Source: Amycolatopsis coloradensis
GTDB taxonomy: Bacteria > Actinomycetota > Actinomycetes > Mycobacteriales > Pseudonocardiaceae
Assembly: GCF_001953865.1 (NCBI RefSeq)
Contig: NZ_MQUQ01000025.1
Location: forward strand, 62,001 to 126,000
Direction: 5' to 3'
Length of the DNA stretch: 64,000 nucleotides
Shown here: piece after piece, positions 54,247 to 63,360 of the stretch
Layout: each line of letters opens with the position of its first letter
Position numbering within the stretch: the stretch's first letter is position 1
The notes under the pieces: model-generated
Database searches by the model: none
What the model was told of the DNA's origin: nothing
The model's input: the letters and a program-made list of their open reading frames with translations, nothing else
Made by a program: the position numbers and the translations under genes

Positions 54247-55173
54247 GTGTCCCCTGAACAGACCGGAAGCGGTCCCGTGGTGACCGGATTCGACGGCTCC
54301 CCGGAGGCTCGCCGCGCCGTCCGGTGGGCGGCGGCAGAGGCGACGAAGCTCGGGCGTGGTCTGGTGCTTGCGTATTGCACCAGGGATCGGTTGCCGCCAC
54401 CGGGCGCCGACCCCGTCGCCGCACCGCTGGCCGGAATGGTCCCGGAGGCCGCCGAAGACGCGGACGCGGTGGAACCGGCGCGACGGCAACTGGACACCAT
54501 GGCCGAAGCGTTGCGGCGCACCGACCCGGATCTCGATGTCCGGACCGTCGTGCAAGGCGGTACGCCGGACGAGGTCCTGACGTCGGTCGCCGACGAGACG
54601 GACGCGGTGATGATCGTGCTGGGCGAATCCCACACCGGAGTGTTCACCCGCGCCGTCACCGGATCGACCGAAGCGGAGGTCACCCAGCACGCAGGCCGCC
54701 CGGTGGTCGTCGTCCGCGGGGAAGAACCCCCTCAGGGCGGGCCGGTGATCCTCGGGACCGACGGCACGGACCAGAGTGCCAAGGCGGCCGGGTTCGCGTT
54801 CGCTTTCGCGGCGAGGCACGGCCTGACCGTCCACGCGGTCCACGCCGCGCGAATACCCGTCTGGGGGCCGGTGAGTGAACCGCTGCTCGGCGGGCCGGTG
54901 CTGGATCCGGCGCCGCCGCTCCCGCAGGACGTCGTCGACGAACTCGTCGACCGGCAGCTACAGCCGTGGCGGGAGCGCTATCCGGAGGTGCCTGTCGAGA
55001 TCGTGCACGGCGTCGGCCCGACTTCGCAGGCCCTGACCGTGCAGTCCAGCGAAGCGGCATTGCTGGTACTCGGCCGGAGTGACCACGGCAGCCTCCGGCG
55101 CCTGCTTCTGGGTTCGGTCAGTGACGACGCGCTCCACCACGCGCATTGCCCGGTCGCGGTGGTCAGGTCGTAG
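54247..55173 (+). CDS. Universal stress protein with two Usp domains
   Basis: 308 residues; GTG 54247 lies 6 bases after GGAGGTGA. Two tandem Usp folds: the first begins VVTGFDGSPEARRAVRWAAA, the second PVILGTDGTDQSAKAAGFAF. The second ends with the ATP-binding G-x2-G-x9-G(S/T) type motif LLVLGRSDHGSLRRLLLGSV. Such tandem proteins are induced by stationary phase, hypoxia or stress. The first domain's ATP motif is degenerate (VTGSTEAEVTQHA). Confidence 0.92.
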   Translation: MSPEQTGSGPVVTGFDGSPEARRAVRWAAAEATKLGRGLVLAYCTRDRLPPPGADPVAAPLAGMVPEAAEDADAVEPARRQLDTMAEALRRTDPDLDVRTVVQGGTPDEVLTSVADETDAVMIVLGESHTGVFTRAVTGSTEAEVTQHAGRPVVVVRGEEPPQGGPVILGTDGTDQSAKAAGFAFAFAARHGLTVHAVHAARIPVWGPVSEPLLGGPVLDPAPPLPQDVVDELVDRQLQPWRERYPEVPVEIVHGVGPTSQALTVQSSEAALLVLGRSDHGSLRRLLLGSVSDDALHHAHCPVAVVRS

Positions 55174-55177
55174 CGGC

Positions 55178-55549
55178 TCAGCCGTCCAGCGGGGCGGCCA
55201 TCCCGCCGAGCAGGCGCTGCGAAGCCTGGAGTTCTTGTGCCATCAGCAATCCGGCCGCTCGTGCGCCGGCGAGCGCCAGGCCGACCCCCGCCACGGTGTC
55301 CCAGGCTTCGGCCGTCGGACCCGTGCGGGGGATCCCGCCGTCCAGCAGGCTTTCCTCGAGCTGCTCCTGGAGGCCCGGCAGAAGGTGGGCGAGATCGTCG
55401 GACAAGCGGCGCAAGGCCCCGAGTGTCCGATTGAGATCGGCCATCGAGTCGGGTTCGCCTTCCCGCACCCGGCGGTACAGGAAGCGCACGATGGAGGAGG
55501 CCTGCGCGGCCAGCAGGTACGACGGCGGTTCCGCCGAGACAGGGTCCAT
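55178..55549 (-). CDS. Hypothetical helical protein
   Basis: 123 residues from ATG 55549. The frame continues far upstream only as antisense of the ligase gene. Mostly alpha-helical, with SYLLAAQASSIVRFLYRRVR near the start and LGALRRLSDDLAHLLPGLQE in the middle. No family recognised. It is divergent from the YbdK-type ligase by 69 bases and ends 4 bases from the stress-protein stop. No strong ribosome site, so the start is uncertain. Confidence 0.5.
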   Translation of the reverse strand: MDPVSAEPPSYLLAAQASSIVRFLYRRVREGEPDSMADLNRTLGALRRLSDDLAHLLPGLQEQLEESLLDGGIPRTGPTAEAWDTVAGVGLALAGARAAGLLMAQELQASQRLLGGMAAPLDG

Positions 55550-55618
55550 GCCCGGAAATACCCGGAACCGGTATCGGAAAACAGGTTTGCCGATCCCGCC
55601 GCGGGGTACCCCGGCCAC

Positions 55619-56689
55619 GTGAACGATGACGACCGCACTTTCGGCATCGAAGAAGAGTTTTTCGTCGTAGACCGCGAAGGGCATCTCTCCCAGAGCGGCA
55701 ACACGGTCGTCGACTCCGCCGAAGAGGCCCAAGGTGAACTGCAACACGAACTCACCCGGACACAGGTGGAATCGGCGACCGGGATCTGCCGGACGAGCGA
55801 CGAAGCGTTGGGGCAGTTGAAGGCCCTCCGCGCCGAACTGTCCGAAGCCGCGGCTCGGCGCGGCTGCCATCTTCTTCCGTGCGGAAGCCCTCTGCTGGTC
55901 GAAACCAGTTTCCCGCGCATCACCCCGGACCCCCGCTATCAGCGGATCGCCGAACACTTCGGTGCCACCGCGCGCACCACGAGCACCTGCGGCTGCCACA
56001 TCCACATCGCGATCCCGGACCGGGAGACGGGGGTCCGGCTGATCACACGGGTCCGGCGCTGGCTGCCCGCTTTGCTGACGCTCACCGCGAATTCCGCGAT
56101 CTCCGACGGCGCCGACACCGGCTACAGCAGCTGGCGGTACCAGCAATGGACCAGATGGCCGTCGGCGGGACCGCCGCCGGAATTCACATCGCTGGACCAC
56201 TACGAGAGCATCGTGGACGCCTGGCTGCGCGCGGGTGCGATCCTCGACCGCCAGATGGTCTATTGGGACGTAAGGCTTTCCGAGGGCCAGCCGACGGTCG
56301 AGTTCCGGTTTTCCGACGTGGCGGCGACACCGGAGGAGGCGGTGCTGCTCGGTATCCTGATCCGGGGTCTCGTCACCACGATCCTCGACGACGGACCGGC
56401 TGCCCCCTTGTCCAACGAAGTGCTGCGCGCCCATCTCTGGCGCGCCTCCCGGGAAGGGCTCTCCGGCCGGTGCCCGCATCCGCGCACCGGCGATCTCACA
56501 CCCGCGCGCGCGGTGATCGGCGATGTCGTGGATTTCGCCGCGGCCGCGCTGGAGTCGACCGGCGATCTGGACTTCGTCCGCGACGGCTGCGCCCGGCTGT
56601 TCGAGAGCGGGAACGGGGCCGACCGGCAACGGGCCAAGTTCTCGGAGCGGAAAAGTCCCGAGGACGTGGTGGAGATGCTCATCCACTGA
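55619..56689 (+). CDS. YbdK-type carboxylate-amine ligase (GCS2 family)
   Basis: 356 residues; GTG 55619. The N-terminus has the family hallmark TFGIEEEFFVVDREG, followed by HELTRTQVESATGICRT, the ATP-grasp-like metal and substrate site, and CGCHIHIAIPDRETGV near residue 130. GCS2 enzymes join glutamate to cysteine or another amine. In actinobacteria many copies have unknown substrates, although one group (EgtA) serves ergothioneine synthesis; no other ergothioneine gene is nearby. Confidence 0.85.
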   Translation: MNDDDRTFGIEEEFFVVDREGHLSQSGNTVVDSAEEAQGELQHELTRTQVESATGICRTSDEALGQLKALRAELSEAAARRGCHLLPCGSPLLVETSFPRITPDPRYQRIAEHFGATARTTSTCGCHIHIAIPDRETGVRLITRVRRWLPALLTLTANSAISDGADTGYSSWRYQQWTRWPSAGPPPEFTSLDHYESIVDAWLRAGAILDRQMVYWDVRLSEGQPTVEFRFSDVAATPEEAVLLGILIRGLVTTILDDGPAAPLSNEVLRAHLWRASREGLSGRCPHPRTGDLTPARAVIGDVVDFAAAALESTGDLDFVRDGCARLFESGNGADRQRAKFSERKSPEDVVEMLIH

Positions 56690-57032
56690 GCCGAGTGGAT
56701 TCGGTGACCGACGCGCCGACGTCCTTGCCCCGCCGAGGCTGCCCACGCCGGTCCACCTCGCGACCGGCGGACGCACAGCCCCGCTGCACCGGTCGCTGAT
56801 CTCCGGTTACCCGCTCACCCGGCGTCAAACCTGATCGCGCGGAACTTTCCGATGGCGATTACGGGAACACCCGTCACTAACCTTTCGCAGCCGTCGAGCC
56901 GGGAATGCCCATCGGCGTGCGCGACACCCACCGGCGACGTGGGCATGCTCTGTCCAGTGTGGACTGTCGCCCTAGCCGGTTCCGGCGGCGGCTTGACGAG
57001 GAACGGCGGGGACGAACACCGCCGAACCAGCG
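56690..57032. other. Intergenic stretch without gene
   Basis: Gap of 343 bases between the converging YbdK-type ligase and pyruvyl-transferase-family genes. Frames seen on both strands are arginine-rich shadows. No repeat or clear stem-loop was found. Confidence 0.45.
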
Positions 57033-57893
57033 CTAGCGGACGGGACCGGCCTCGAAGACCTTCACCATGTCCCGCAGCAAGCCGTTGTCCGACGGCAGCG
57101 CCCGAAGCGCGGCGACCGCCCGCCCCTGCACCGAAGAACACCAGCGCCACCACGAATCGAGGTTCTCGGCTTGGCCCGACTCCTCGGCCGGGACGAGCGC
57201 CGGCCAGCCGAGCGCGTCGGCCTGGGCCGTCAGCGCGCCGCCGCCGTCGACGGGATCCACCGCCAAGACGGGAACACCTGCCCGCAACCCCAGCACCAAC
57301 CCGTCCAGCCGGGTCGTGACCACCACGTCCAGATGCGACAGGATCGACGTGAACTGGTCCGGCGTCGCACAACGCGCCCAGTCCGTGGACGCCAGGCCCG
57401 GGTCGAGTGGCACTCGCCCGCAGTCGATCCCGGTGAGCCACCTCGTCACGCGGGATCGGACGGCGGTGGGTTCCGGCCCGAGGATCAGGCCCGCGACCAG
57501 CACCTCGTCCGTCGAGGCGTCTACCGAGAGGTCCGGGGTGGCGATCCCCTGGTGGTCGCGGGCCAGCACCTGGTCGAACCCGGTGACCGCGTCGTCGCCG
57601 GGATCGGTCACCGAAACCCCGACGGCGATCCTGTGACAGTGCGCGAAGCGCCGGTGCACCTCGCGCACCTGTCTGCCCCGCGCGGCCCCCGAGACGAACA
57701 CGACGTGGCTGTACCTCGCCGGATCCACTTCCTCGTAGTTCAATCCCTCCGCCCGGAAGGACGGACCCCACGCGAGATCATGCGGCACCTCCGCCAGCGA
57801 CAGCGCGGCGTCGACCCGCCGCATCCCGAGCACGTCCACTGAAGTCGCTCCGCCATGGCGGAAGCTCGCCCACCCAATCACCAAAGCACGCAT
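57033..57893 (-). CDS. Polysaccharide pyruvyl transferase family protein
   Basis: 286 residues. The early segment MRALVIGWASFRHGGATSVD has the GD-type glycine/phosphate loop of the family in altered form. HVVFVSGAARG and the C-terminal half TSILSHLDVVVTTRLDGLVL with GVPVLAVDPVDGGG resemble the sugar-nucleotide/PEP-binding domain of CsaB-like proteins. It is shorter than CsaB (about 350). Transfer of pyruvate to a wall polymer is the family role, but the acceptor is unknown. It is divergent from the flavodoxin gene. Confidence 0.7.
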   Translation of the reverse strand: MRALVIGWASFRHGGATSVDVLGMRRVDAALSLAEVPHDLAWGPSFRAEGLNYEEVDPARYSHVVFVSGAARGRQVREVHRRFAHCHRIAVGVSVTDPGDDAVTGFDQVLARDHQGIATPDLSVDASTDEVLVAGLILGPEPTAVRSRVTRWLTGIDCGRVPLDPGLASTDWARCATPDQFTSILSHLDVVVTTRLDGLVLGLRAGVPVLAVDPVDGGGALTAQADALGWPALVPAEESGQAENLDSWWRWCSSVQGRAVAALRALPSDNGLLRDMVKVFEAGPVR

Positions 57894-57964
57894 ACCCGAC
57901 GCGTACCCGGCTTCGCCCGATTCACACGGGTTTCCTCAAATGCCGGGCCGGGTAGCCCGTGGGC

Positions 57965-58564
57965 ATGAAGGCTCTCGCTCTCGTGTGTTCTCTCAAACCA
58001 TCGCCCGCGGCGTCGAGCAGCGCTCTGATCGCCCAGCAGGTGCTCGACAAAATGGCGGAACGCGGTGTCACCGGTGAAGTGGTGCGTGTCGTCGACCACG
58101 ACGTCAAACCCGGGGTCGAAGCCGACATGGGCGACGGCGACGCCTGGCCGGAGATCCGGCGCAAGATAGCGGACGCGGACATCCTGCTGATTTCGACGCC
58201 AACCTGGGTCGGCCATATGTCCAGCGTGGCGCAGCGGGTGCTGGAACGGCTCGACGCGGAACTGTCCGAAACGGACGACGAGGGCAGGCCCGCCATGTTC
58301 GGCAAGGTCGGGATCACCGCCGTGGTCGGCAACGAGGACGGCGCGCACAAGATCACCGCCGACCTGTTCCAGGCGCTCAACGACACCGGTTTCACCGTGC
58401 CCGCGCAAGGGGGGACCTATTGGAACGGCGAGGCGATGAAGGGCGGCGACTACAACGATCTCGACGAAACACCGGAAGCGGTCGAATCGACCAATTCGAC
58501 CGTGGCCCGCAATGCCGTCCACCTCGCGAAACTGCTGAAGGAAAAGCAATATCCAGCGTCGTGA
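57965..58564 (+). CDS. Flavodoxin-like NAD(P)H-dependent FMN reductase
   Basis: 199 residues, ATG 57965. The flavodoxin fold is visible: KALALVCSLKPSPAASSSAL holds the phosphate loop for FMN. DILLISTPTWVGHMSSVAQR binds the isoalloxazine, and FGKVGITAVVGNEDGAHKIT is the third FMN loop. Members reduce quinones, azo dyes or FMN. No partner gene is next to it. Confidence 0.87.
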   Translation: MKALALVCSLKPSPAASSSALIAQQVLDKMAERGVTGEVVRVVDHDVKPGVEADMGDGDAWPEIRRKIADADILLISTPTWVGHMSSVAQRVLERLDAELSETDDEGRPAMFGKVGITAVVGNEDGAHKITADLFQALNDTGFTVPAQGGTYWNGEAMKGGDYNDLDETPEAVESTNSTVARNAVHLAKLLKEKQYPAS

Positions 58565-58604
58565 TCGACGTGTGAACCGGCACCCGCGGGGGTAAACCAC
58601 CTCC

Positions 58605-58985
58605 GTGATCATCAAAGCACTGGCGTTCGGCCTGAGTTTGCTCCTCGCCGGTTGTGCGGGTGCGAGCGGGCAAGAGCCGGTGAAGGTGACCGCGGGGCGG
58701 TTCCTGAGCGCCCTCGCGTCGGGTGATCATGGCTCGGCGTGCGCGCTGCTCGCGCCCCGGGCACGGGAATCGTGGGCCCCGGCGGACTGCGAGGGTGGGA
58801 TCGCGGGGGCGAACGTCCCGGACGGCGTGCCCGAGACGGTTTCCGTGTGGAGCGAGGAAGCCCAGGTGAAGACCGCCCGCGACACCCTTTTCCTGCACGA
58901 ATCCCCCACCGGTTGGCTGATCACCGGAGCCGGCTGTCGGCACCGCAACGAACAGGTCTACGACTGCGTGGTGGGCGGGCCATGA
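58605..58985 (+). CDS. Small lipoprotein
   Basis: 126 residues, GTG 58605. The signal peptide ends in lipobox LLLAGCAG (Cys near residue 17). The mature domain has the pattern TAGRFLSALASGDHGSACAL, with paired cysteines and a WLITGAGCRH C-terminus, like small NTF2-like or Mce-associated secreted proteins. It overlaps the next tiny gene by 4 bases, so the three genes 58605-59756 form one operon. Confidence 0.75.
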   Translation: MIIKALAFGLSLLLAGCAGASGQEPVKVTAGRFLSALASGDHGSACALLAPRARESWAPADCEGGIAGANVPDGVPETVSVWSEEAQVKTARDTLFLHESPTGWLITGAGCRHRNEQVYDCVVGGP

Positions 58986-59071
58986 GGTCGCGCGCGGTTT
59001 TCGTCGGCTACCTGGTCTTCGTCGTGGCGGGCCTCGGTTACTGCATTCTGCTCGGGCTGCTGCACCGGTGA
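58982..59071 (+). CDS. 29-residue membrane peptide
   Basis: The ATG overlaps the lipoprotein stop (ATGA). The product is basic RSR followed by one hydrophobic helix (AVFVGYLVFVVAGLGYCILL) and ends LLHR. The stop is 7 bases before the DUF6766-like start. Tight coupling on both sides and a clean single-pass design support a real small membrane protein, perhaps an accessory subunit to its neighbours. Confidence 0.6.
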   Translation: MRSRAVFVGYLVFVVAGLGYCILLGLLHR

Positions 59072-59078
59072 GGGGCCG

Positions 59079-59756
59079 ATGATGCGACGCTTTCTCCGCG
59101 ACAACGCGCTCTCGCTGGGCTTCGGACTCCTGTTCCTGCTGAGCCTCGCCGGACAGGCGTTGTCGGGCCTCGCCGCCTACAACGACGGACGGCTCAGCCA
59201 CGCGGCCGAACCTGTCGGCATGCTCGACTATCTGATCTCCGCCGACTTCGCCGTCGACGTCGCCGAAAACTGGCAATCGGAATACCTCCAGTTCTTCCTT
59301 TACGTCTTCGCCACCGTGTGGCTGTTGCAGCGGGGCTCTCCCGAATCGAAACCCGCCGACCGGGCCGGTCTGGAAACAGACGAGGAGCAGCAGATCGGGC
59401 GGCACGCGACCGGCGATTCGCCGCGATGGGCCCGGCTCGGCGGATGGCGGACGGGACTCTTCTCGATGTCACTCGGCCTGGTGATGCTGGGGCTCTTTCT
59501 GCTGTCTTGGCTGGCCCAGTCCGTGGCCGGGATGAGCGCCTACAACGCCGAGCAGCTCACCGAGTTCGGCGATCCGGTGTCCTGGTTCGGCTATCTGACC
59601 TCATCGGACTTCTGGAACCGCACCCTGCAGAACTGGCAGTCGGAATTCCTCGCCATCGGGTCGATGGCGGTGTTCAGCGTGTACCTGCGCCAGCGCGGCT
59701 CCCCGGAATCGAAACCGGTCGGCGCCCCGCATCACGCCTCTGACGAATCCGGGTGA
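59079..59756 (+). CDS. DUF6766-like membrane protein with internal duplication
   Basis: 225 residues (ATG 59079; a second ATG follows). The two halves repeat the same plan. Half 1 has GLLFLLSLAGQALSGLAAYN, NWQSEYLQFFLYVFATVWLL and QRGSPESKP. Half 2 has LGLFLLSWLAQSVAGMSAYN, NWQSEFLAIGSMAVF and QRGSPESKP again. Each half has two membrane helices around an external NWQSE(Y/F)L loop. Function unknown. The 3' end overlaps the convergent FUSC-type gene by 25 bases. Confidence 0.75.
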   Translation: MMRRFLRDNALSLGFGLLFLLSLAGQALSGLAAYNDGRLSHAAEPVGMLDYLISADFAVDVAENWQSEYLQFFLYVFATVWLLQRGSPESKPADRAGLETDEEQQIGRHATGDSPRWARLGGWRTGLFSMSLGLVMLGLFLLSWLAQSVAGMSAYNAEQLTEFGDPVSWFGYLTSSDFWNRTLQNWQSEFLAIGSMAVFSVYLRQRGSPESKPVGAPHHASDESG

Positions 59757-60802
59757 TCGAGTCGCTGGACGAGACGGCGGGCGGGCAGCGCCATCGCCCC
59801 GAGCCCGATCGACGTCGTGACCTCGTCCGTGGGCGTGACGAGCAGGTGGTCGATCTCTTCGACCAGTCCGCGCGAGTGGTCGAGCTTGTCCGGGTCACCC
59901 GACCGCGCCACCTCGGCGAGCGCTTCGAGCAGTTCGCCGACCACCCCGCGCGCGTACTCGCCGGGATGCCGGAACGGCTGGTCGCTTTGGGCGGCTTCGC
60001 TGACCGCGTCGATCAACTGGGCGAGCGGCGGCCACAGCGAGATGAGATTCACCAGCTGCCCTTCCCCGGTCTCACGCCTGCGGCGGAGATTCAGGTAGCG
60101 ACCCTCCCTCGTCCACCCGATCGCCTCCTCCGCCTCCGCGACCAGACTGCGGACGTCGCGCAGGCGTTCGTGCAGCAGGTCCGCCGCCTCGGGCGGCTCA
60201 CTGCCGCGGACCAGCGCGGCGGTCTCCTCGAGGACGTCCCCGATCGCGGAGGCGAGCCGGGATGTCGCCTCCTTCAGCCGCTCCCCGTGCAGAGGCGGGA
60301 GGACGACCGCGTTCAGCACCACGCCGATCGCCGCGCCCAGCGCGGTCTCCAGCAGCCGATCGGCGAGCAGGACGGGCTCGGTCGCGTTGCCGTAGGAGAT
60401 CAGCAGCATTCCGGTGATCCCGACCCAGACCCCCGAATCGCCGAACCCTCGCCACGAGCCGATCAGCAACCCGACGAAGACGACCAGACCGAGCGCCACC
60501 GTCACCGACGGGATCAGCTGGCCCGCGCCCGCGGCGAGCAGCACTCCCCCGGTGACCGCGCCGACCTGTTGCGCCCAGCCGCGCACCGACCGGTAGACGG
60601 TGGCCTGCACCAGGAACACGGCCGCGTACGGCGCGAGAAAAGGCTGCGGGAGCTGGAGGACCGAGGTCGCGACGATCCACGCGATCACCGCCGCCGCTGC
60701 CGCTTTAGCGGTCTGGAGGACGCTTCGCCGTTCCTCCCCCGGAACCCGGAACACCCTGCCTAGCCAGGCGAAAGGCGACGTCCACCGGTTTCGTGCGTTC
60801 AT
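59732..60802 (-). CDS. FUSC/aromatic-acid-exporter-type membrane protein
   Basis: 356 residues; ATG 60802 follows GGGAGTG. Residues 25-165 have five or six hydrophobic segments (TAKAAAAAVIAWIVATSVLQ; FLAPYAAVFLVQATVYRSVR; VFVGLLIGSWRGFGDSGVWV), which is the FUSC half-domain. The cytoplasmic helical domain follows (ERLKEATSRLASAIGDVLEE). Relatives export aromatic acids or fusaric acid. It starts 17 bases after the SDR stop in the same direction, so the two may share a transcript. Confidence 0.82.
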   Translation of the reverse strand: MNARNRWTSPFAWLGRVFRVPGEERRSVLQTAKAAAAAVIAWIVATSVLQLPQPFLAPYAAVFLVQATVYRSVRGWAQQVGAVTGGVLLAAGAGQLIPSVTVALGLVVFVGLLIGSWRGFGDSGVWVGITGMLLISYGNATEPVLLADRLLETALGAAIGVVLNAVVLPPLHGERLKEATSRLASAIGDVLEETAALVRGSEPPEAADLLHERLRDVRSLVAEAEEAIGWTREGRYLNLRRRRETGEGQLVNLISLWPPLAQLIDAVSEAAQSDQPFRHPGEYARGVVGELLEALAEVARSGDPDKLDHSRGLVEEIDHLLVTPTDEVTTSIGLGAMALPARRLVQRLDHPDSSEA

Positions 60803-60818
60803 CACTCCCCTGCCGCCG

Positions 60819-61673
60819 CTACCCGGGCGTCGTCTCGCCGCCGAGCGCGGCGATGACCTCACCGCTGTAGTACGACGAGAGCCTGTTGGACGCCAGGAAG
60901 ACGTACGAAGGCGCGAGGTCATCGGGGTGGGCAGCCCGCTCGAACGGGACCTGGAGGCCGAACTTCTCGACCTTCTCCGGCGGGAACGTCGACGGGATCA
61001 ACGGTGTCCACACCGGACCCGGCGCGACACAGTTGATCCGGACGCCCCGATCGGCCAGTGCCTGCGCCATCGCGTAGGTCCAGGCGTGCACGGCGCCCTT
61101 GGTGGCGGAGTAGTCAATCAGCGACTTGTTGCCCCGCAAGCCGTTCACCGAGCCGGTGTTGATGATCACCGAGCCCTTCTCCAGATGCGGCAGCGCGGCG
61201 CCGGTCACCCGGAAGTAGCTGTGGATGTTCACGTCGAAGGTGTGGGTCCACTGCTCGTCGGTGAGATCTTCCGGTGAGTCGACCGGCCATTGCGTGGCGA
61301 CGTTGTTGACCAGGATGTCCAGACCACCGAGTTCACCCACGGTGCGGTCCACGATCTCGCGGCACTGTGCCGCCTCGGCCAGATCACCCGGTAGGAGGAG
61401 GCACTCGCGCCCCTCCGCCCGGACACGCTCCTCGGTGTACTTCGCGTCCTCGTGCTCGTTGAGGTAGGCGATCGCGACATCGGCGCCTTCCTTCGCGAAG
61501 GCGATGGCGACCGCGCGGCCGATCCCGGAGTCACCGCCGGTGATCAGAGCGCGTTTGCCCGCCAGCAGGTCACGGCCTTCGTAGTCCTCCATGGAGTCAC
61601 GAGGAGGCGGGTCCATTTTGGACGTCACGCCCGGCGGGTCCTGCTGCTGCGGCGGCCGTAACCTGTCTGCCAT
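60819..61673 (-). CDS. SDR-family oxidoreductase
   Basis: 284-residue NAD(P)-dependent dehydrogenase. A Pro-rich N-terminal extension (about 40 residues) precedes the Rossmann motif ALITGGDSGIGRAVAIAFAK. It has LDILVNNVATQW, the catalytic serine region IINTGSVNGLRG, and the active-site Tyr and Lys in IDYSATKGAVHAWTYAMAQA. The extension and the DSGIG form match the YghA/general-stress SDR group (glucose dehydrogenase-like, Gsp39). Substrate unknown. Confidence 0.9.
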   Translation of the reverse strand: MADRLRPPQQQDPPGVTSKMDPPPRDSMEDYEGRDLLAGKRALITGGDSGIGRAVAIAFAKEGADVAIAYLNEHEDAKYTEERVRAEGRECLLLPGDLAEAAQCREIVDRTVGELGGLDILVNNVATQWPVDSPEDLTDEQWTHTFDVNIHSYFRVTGAALPHLEKGSVIINTGSVNGLRGNKSLIDYSATKGAVHAWTYAMAQALADRGVRINCVAPGPVWTPLIPSTFPPEKVEKFGLQVPFERAAHPDDLAPSYVFLASNRLSSYYSGEVIAALGGETTPG

Positions 61674-61748
61674 CGGTACTCCTCGGATCGGGTGCTTTCC
61701 GCGTCCTTGGTACCCGGATGAACTCGCTCCTGAACATTTCGCTCGCCT

Positions 61749-63173
61749 TCATTCGTCGACTTGTCCGGTCCACGCGGCCCGCGCCCGGCGCCCCGCCATC
61801 GGGACCGCGGCGGCGAGCGGGCCCGGTTCCCGCTGCCGTTCGGCGGCGAACGCGCTCACCAGACGGGAGACCGCGTAGCGCCCGGCGACGTTGGCACGTT
61901 GGAGAAGTCCCGCGTCCACGACGGCTTCGAGGAGCTCGTCGGCGGTCTCGATCAGGATGCCCATCGCCGCGGCGACCCCGACCGACGTCGTCCAGCCCGC
62001 CCCGCTCTGTCCGAAGTGGTGGATGGCCTCACGCCCGGCGGCCGAAAGACGTTCGTACGCGGAGGTGAACCGGTCCCGGACGTTGACGTCACCTACAGAG
62101 AGGCTGTCCATGAGCCGTTCGCGGTCGGCGAGCTGACCCGCCGTGTACGCGATCGCCCATTCCGGACGCGCGGCGATCTTGCGGCCGACGATGTTGATCG
62201 CCAGCGGAAGGTCACCGCACAGTTCGGCGATCGTGTCGGCGGCGTCGTGCTCCCCCCGGATCCGGCTCGGACCGGCGATCCGGCCGATCAACGCCAGCGA
62301 TTCCTTGCGCGTGAACGTATCCAGCTCGACCCGGTTCGTGTCCTCCAGCCCGAGCAGCCGGGCGCGGCTGGTCACCACGACCTGACTGTGCGGGGCCTGG
62401 CCGAGCAGCGGCCGCACCTGCCCCTCGTCACCGACCCCCGCGAGGAGAACGAACAACCGGCGTTCCGCCAGCAGGGACCGGTACAGGCCGATGCGCTGCA
62501 TCGGGTCGTCGGGCACGAGATGCGCCGGCACGCCGAGCGCGCGCAGGAAGCCGCGCACGATCCCGTTGGCCGAGCGACCACCGGTTCCGCTGTCGCTCAA
62601 GTCGGCGTAAAGCTGACCGTCCGGGAAGTCGGCGGCGACCTCTTCGGCGAGCCGCAACGCGAAGGCGGTTTTACCTACCCCGATCGGACCACTGACGAGC
62701 AGCGGCACTTTGACCGGGCCGGTCGCCCCGATCATCTCGGCGGCGTCGGCGAGATCCCCTTCCCTGCCGACGAAAGTCCTCGATCCCATGGGCAGCTGGG
62801 CAGGACGGGCGAGGTGGACGGCCCCGGATGCCGACACGGGGGCACCGTCCATCGGGATCTCGGGCTGCGGTGCTGGTGCGGGTTCTTCCCGCACCTCGAC
62901 GCCACCGCCCGTCCGCCCGGCGAGACTCCGCCAACGTCGTTCCCACGCCGCGCGATCCCCACCGCACGCGGAAACGAACGCCAGCGTCACGGCGAGCGTG
63001 GGCAGCCGGTGGCCACTGGCCGCGCTGGACAGCACGGATGGCGCGAACAGCGCCGTTCTGGCGAGTTCCCGGTAGCTCGGGTTTCCCGCCCGGTTCCGTA
63101 ACACCCGCAGATCATGAGCGAATGTGGCGATCGGACCAGTGGAGCCGTCCAACGGTCGCTCTGGTCTGCCCAT
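61749..63173 (-). CDS. XRE-type NB-ARC ATPase regulator (truncated AfsR-like)
   Basis: 474 residues; ATG 63173 with GGAAGAAGG upstream. The N-terminal segment FAHDLRVLRNRAGNPSYREL followed by SVLSSAASGHRLPTLAVTLA is the actinobacterial XRE-like helix-turn-helix. The NB-ARC ATPase follows: RTFVGREGDLADAAEMIG, Walker A SGPIGVGKTAFALRLAEEVA, and a GLPLA-like motif LCGDLPLAINIVG. TPR repeats that normally follow are absent, so the protein ends soon after the ATPase. Probable signalling regulator; target unknown. Confidence 0.85.
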   Translation of the reverse strand: MGRPERPLDGSTGPIATFAHDLRVLRNRAGNPSYRELARTALFAPSVLSSAASGHRLPTLAVTLAFVSACGGDRAAWERRWRSLAGRTGGGVEVREEPAPAPQPEIPMDGAPVSASGAVHLARPAQLPMGSRTFVGREGDLADAAEMIGATGPVKVPLLVSGPIGVGKTAFALRLAEEVAADFPDGQLYADLSDSGTGGRSANGIVRGFLRALGVPAHLVPDDPMQRIGLYRSLLAERRLFVLLAGVGDEGQVRPLLGQAPHSQVVVTSRARLLGLEDTNRVELDTFTRKESLALIGRIAGPSRIRGEHDAADTIAELCGDLPLAINIVGRKIAARPEWAIAYTAGQLADRERLMDSLSVGDVNVRDRFTSAYERLSAAGREAIHHFGQSGAGWTTSVGVAAAMGILIETADELLEAVVDAGLLQRANVAGRYAVSRLVSAFAAERQREPGPLAAAVPMAGRRARAAWTGQVDE

Positions 63174-63360
63174 GCCTTCTTCCTCCCTGGATGAGGCAAC
63201 GCGATCGCGCTGCGTGACCGACATCCTCGCGGTCCTCCTGACCACAACACTAAAGGACCAAAGAAGCTTGCAGCAGATACAAATAGGTGACTCACTGTAC
63301 AAAGTCCAATAGTTGGACGCGGAAATTCACCCCCTTGGTGGCACCGGATAGGGTTCCCAC

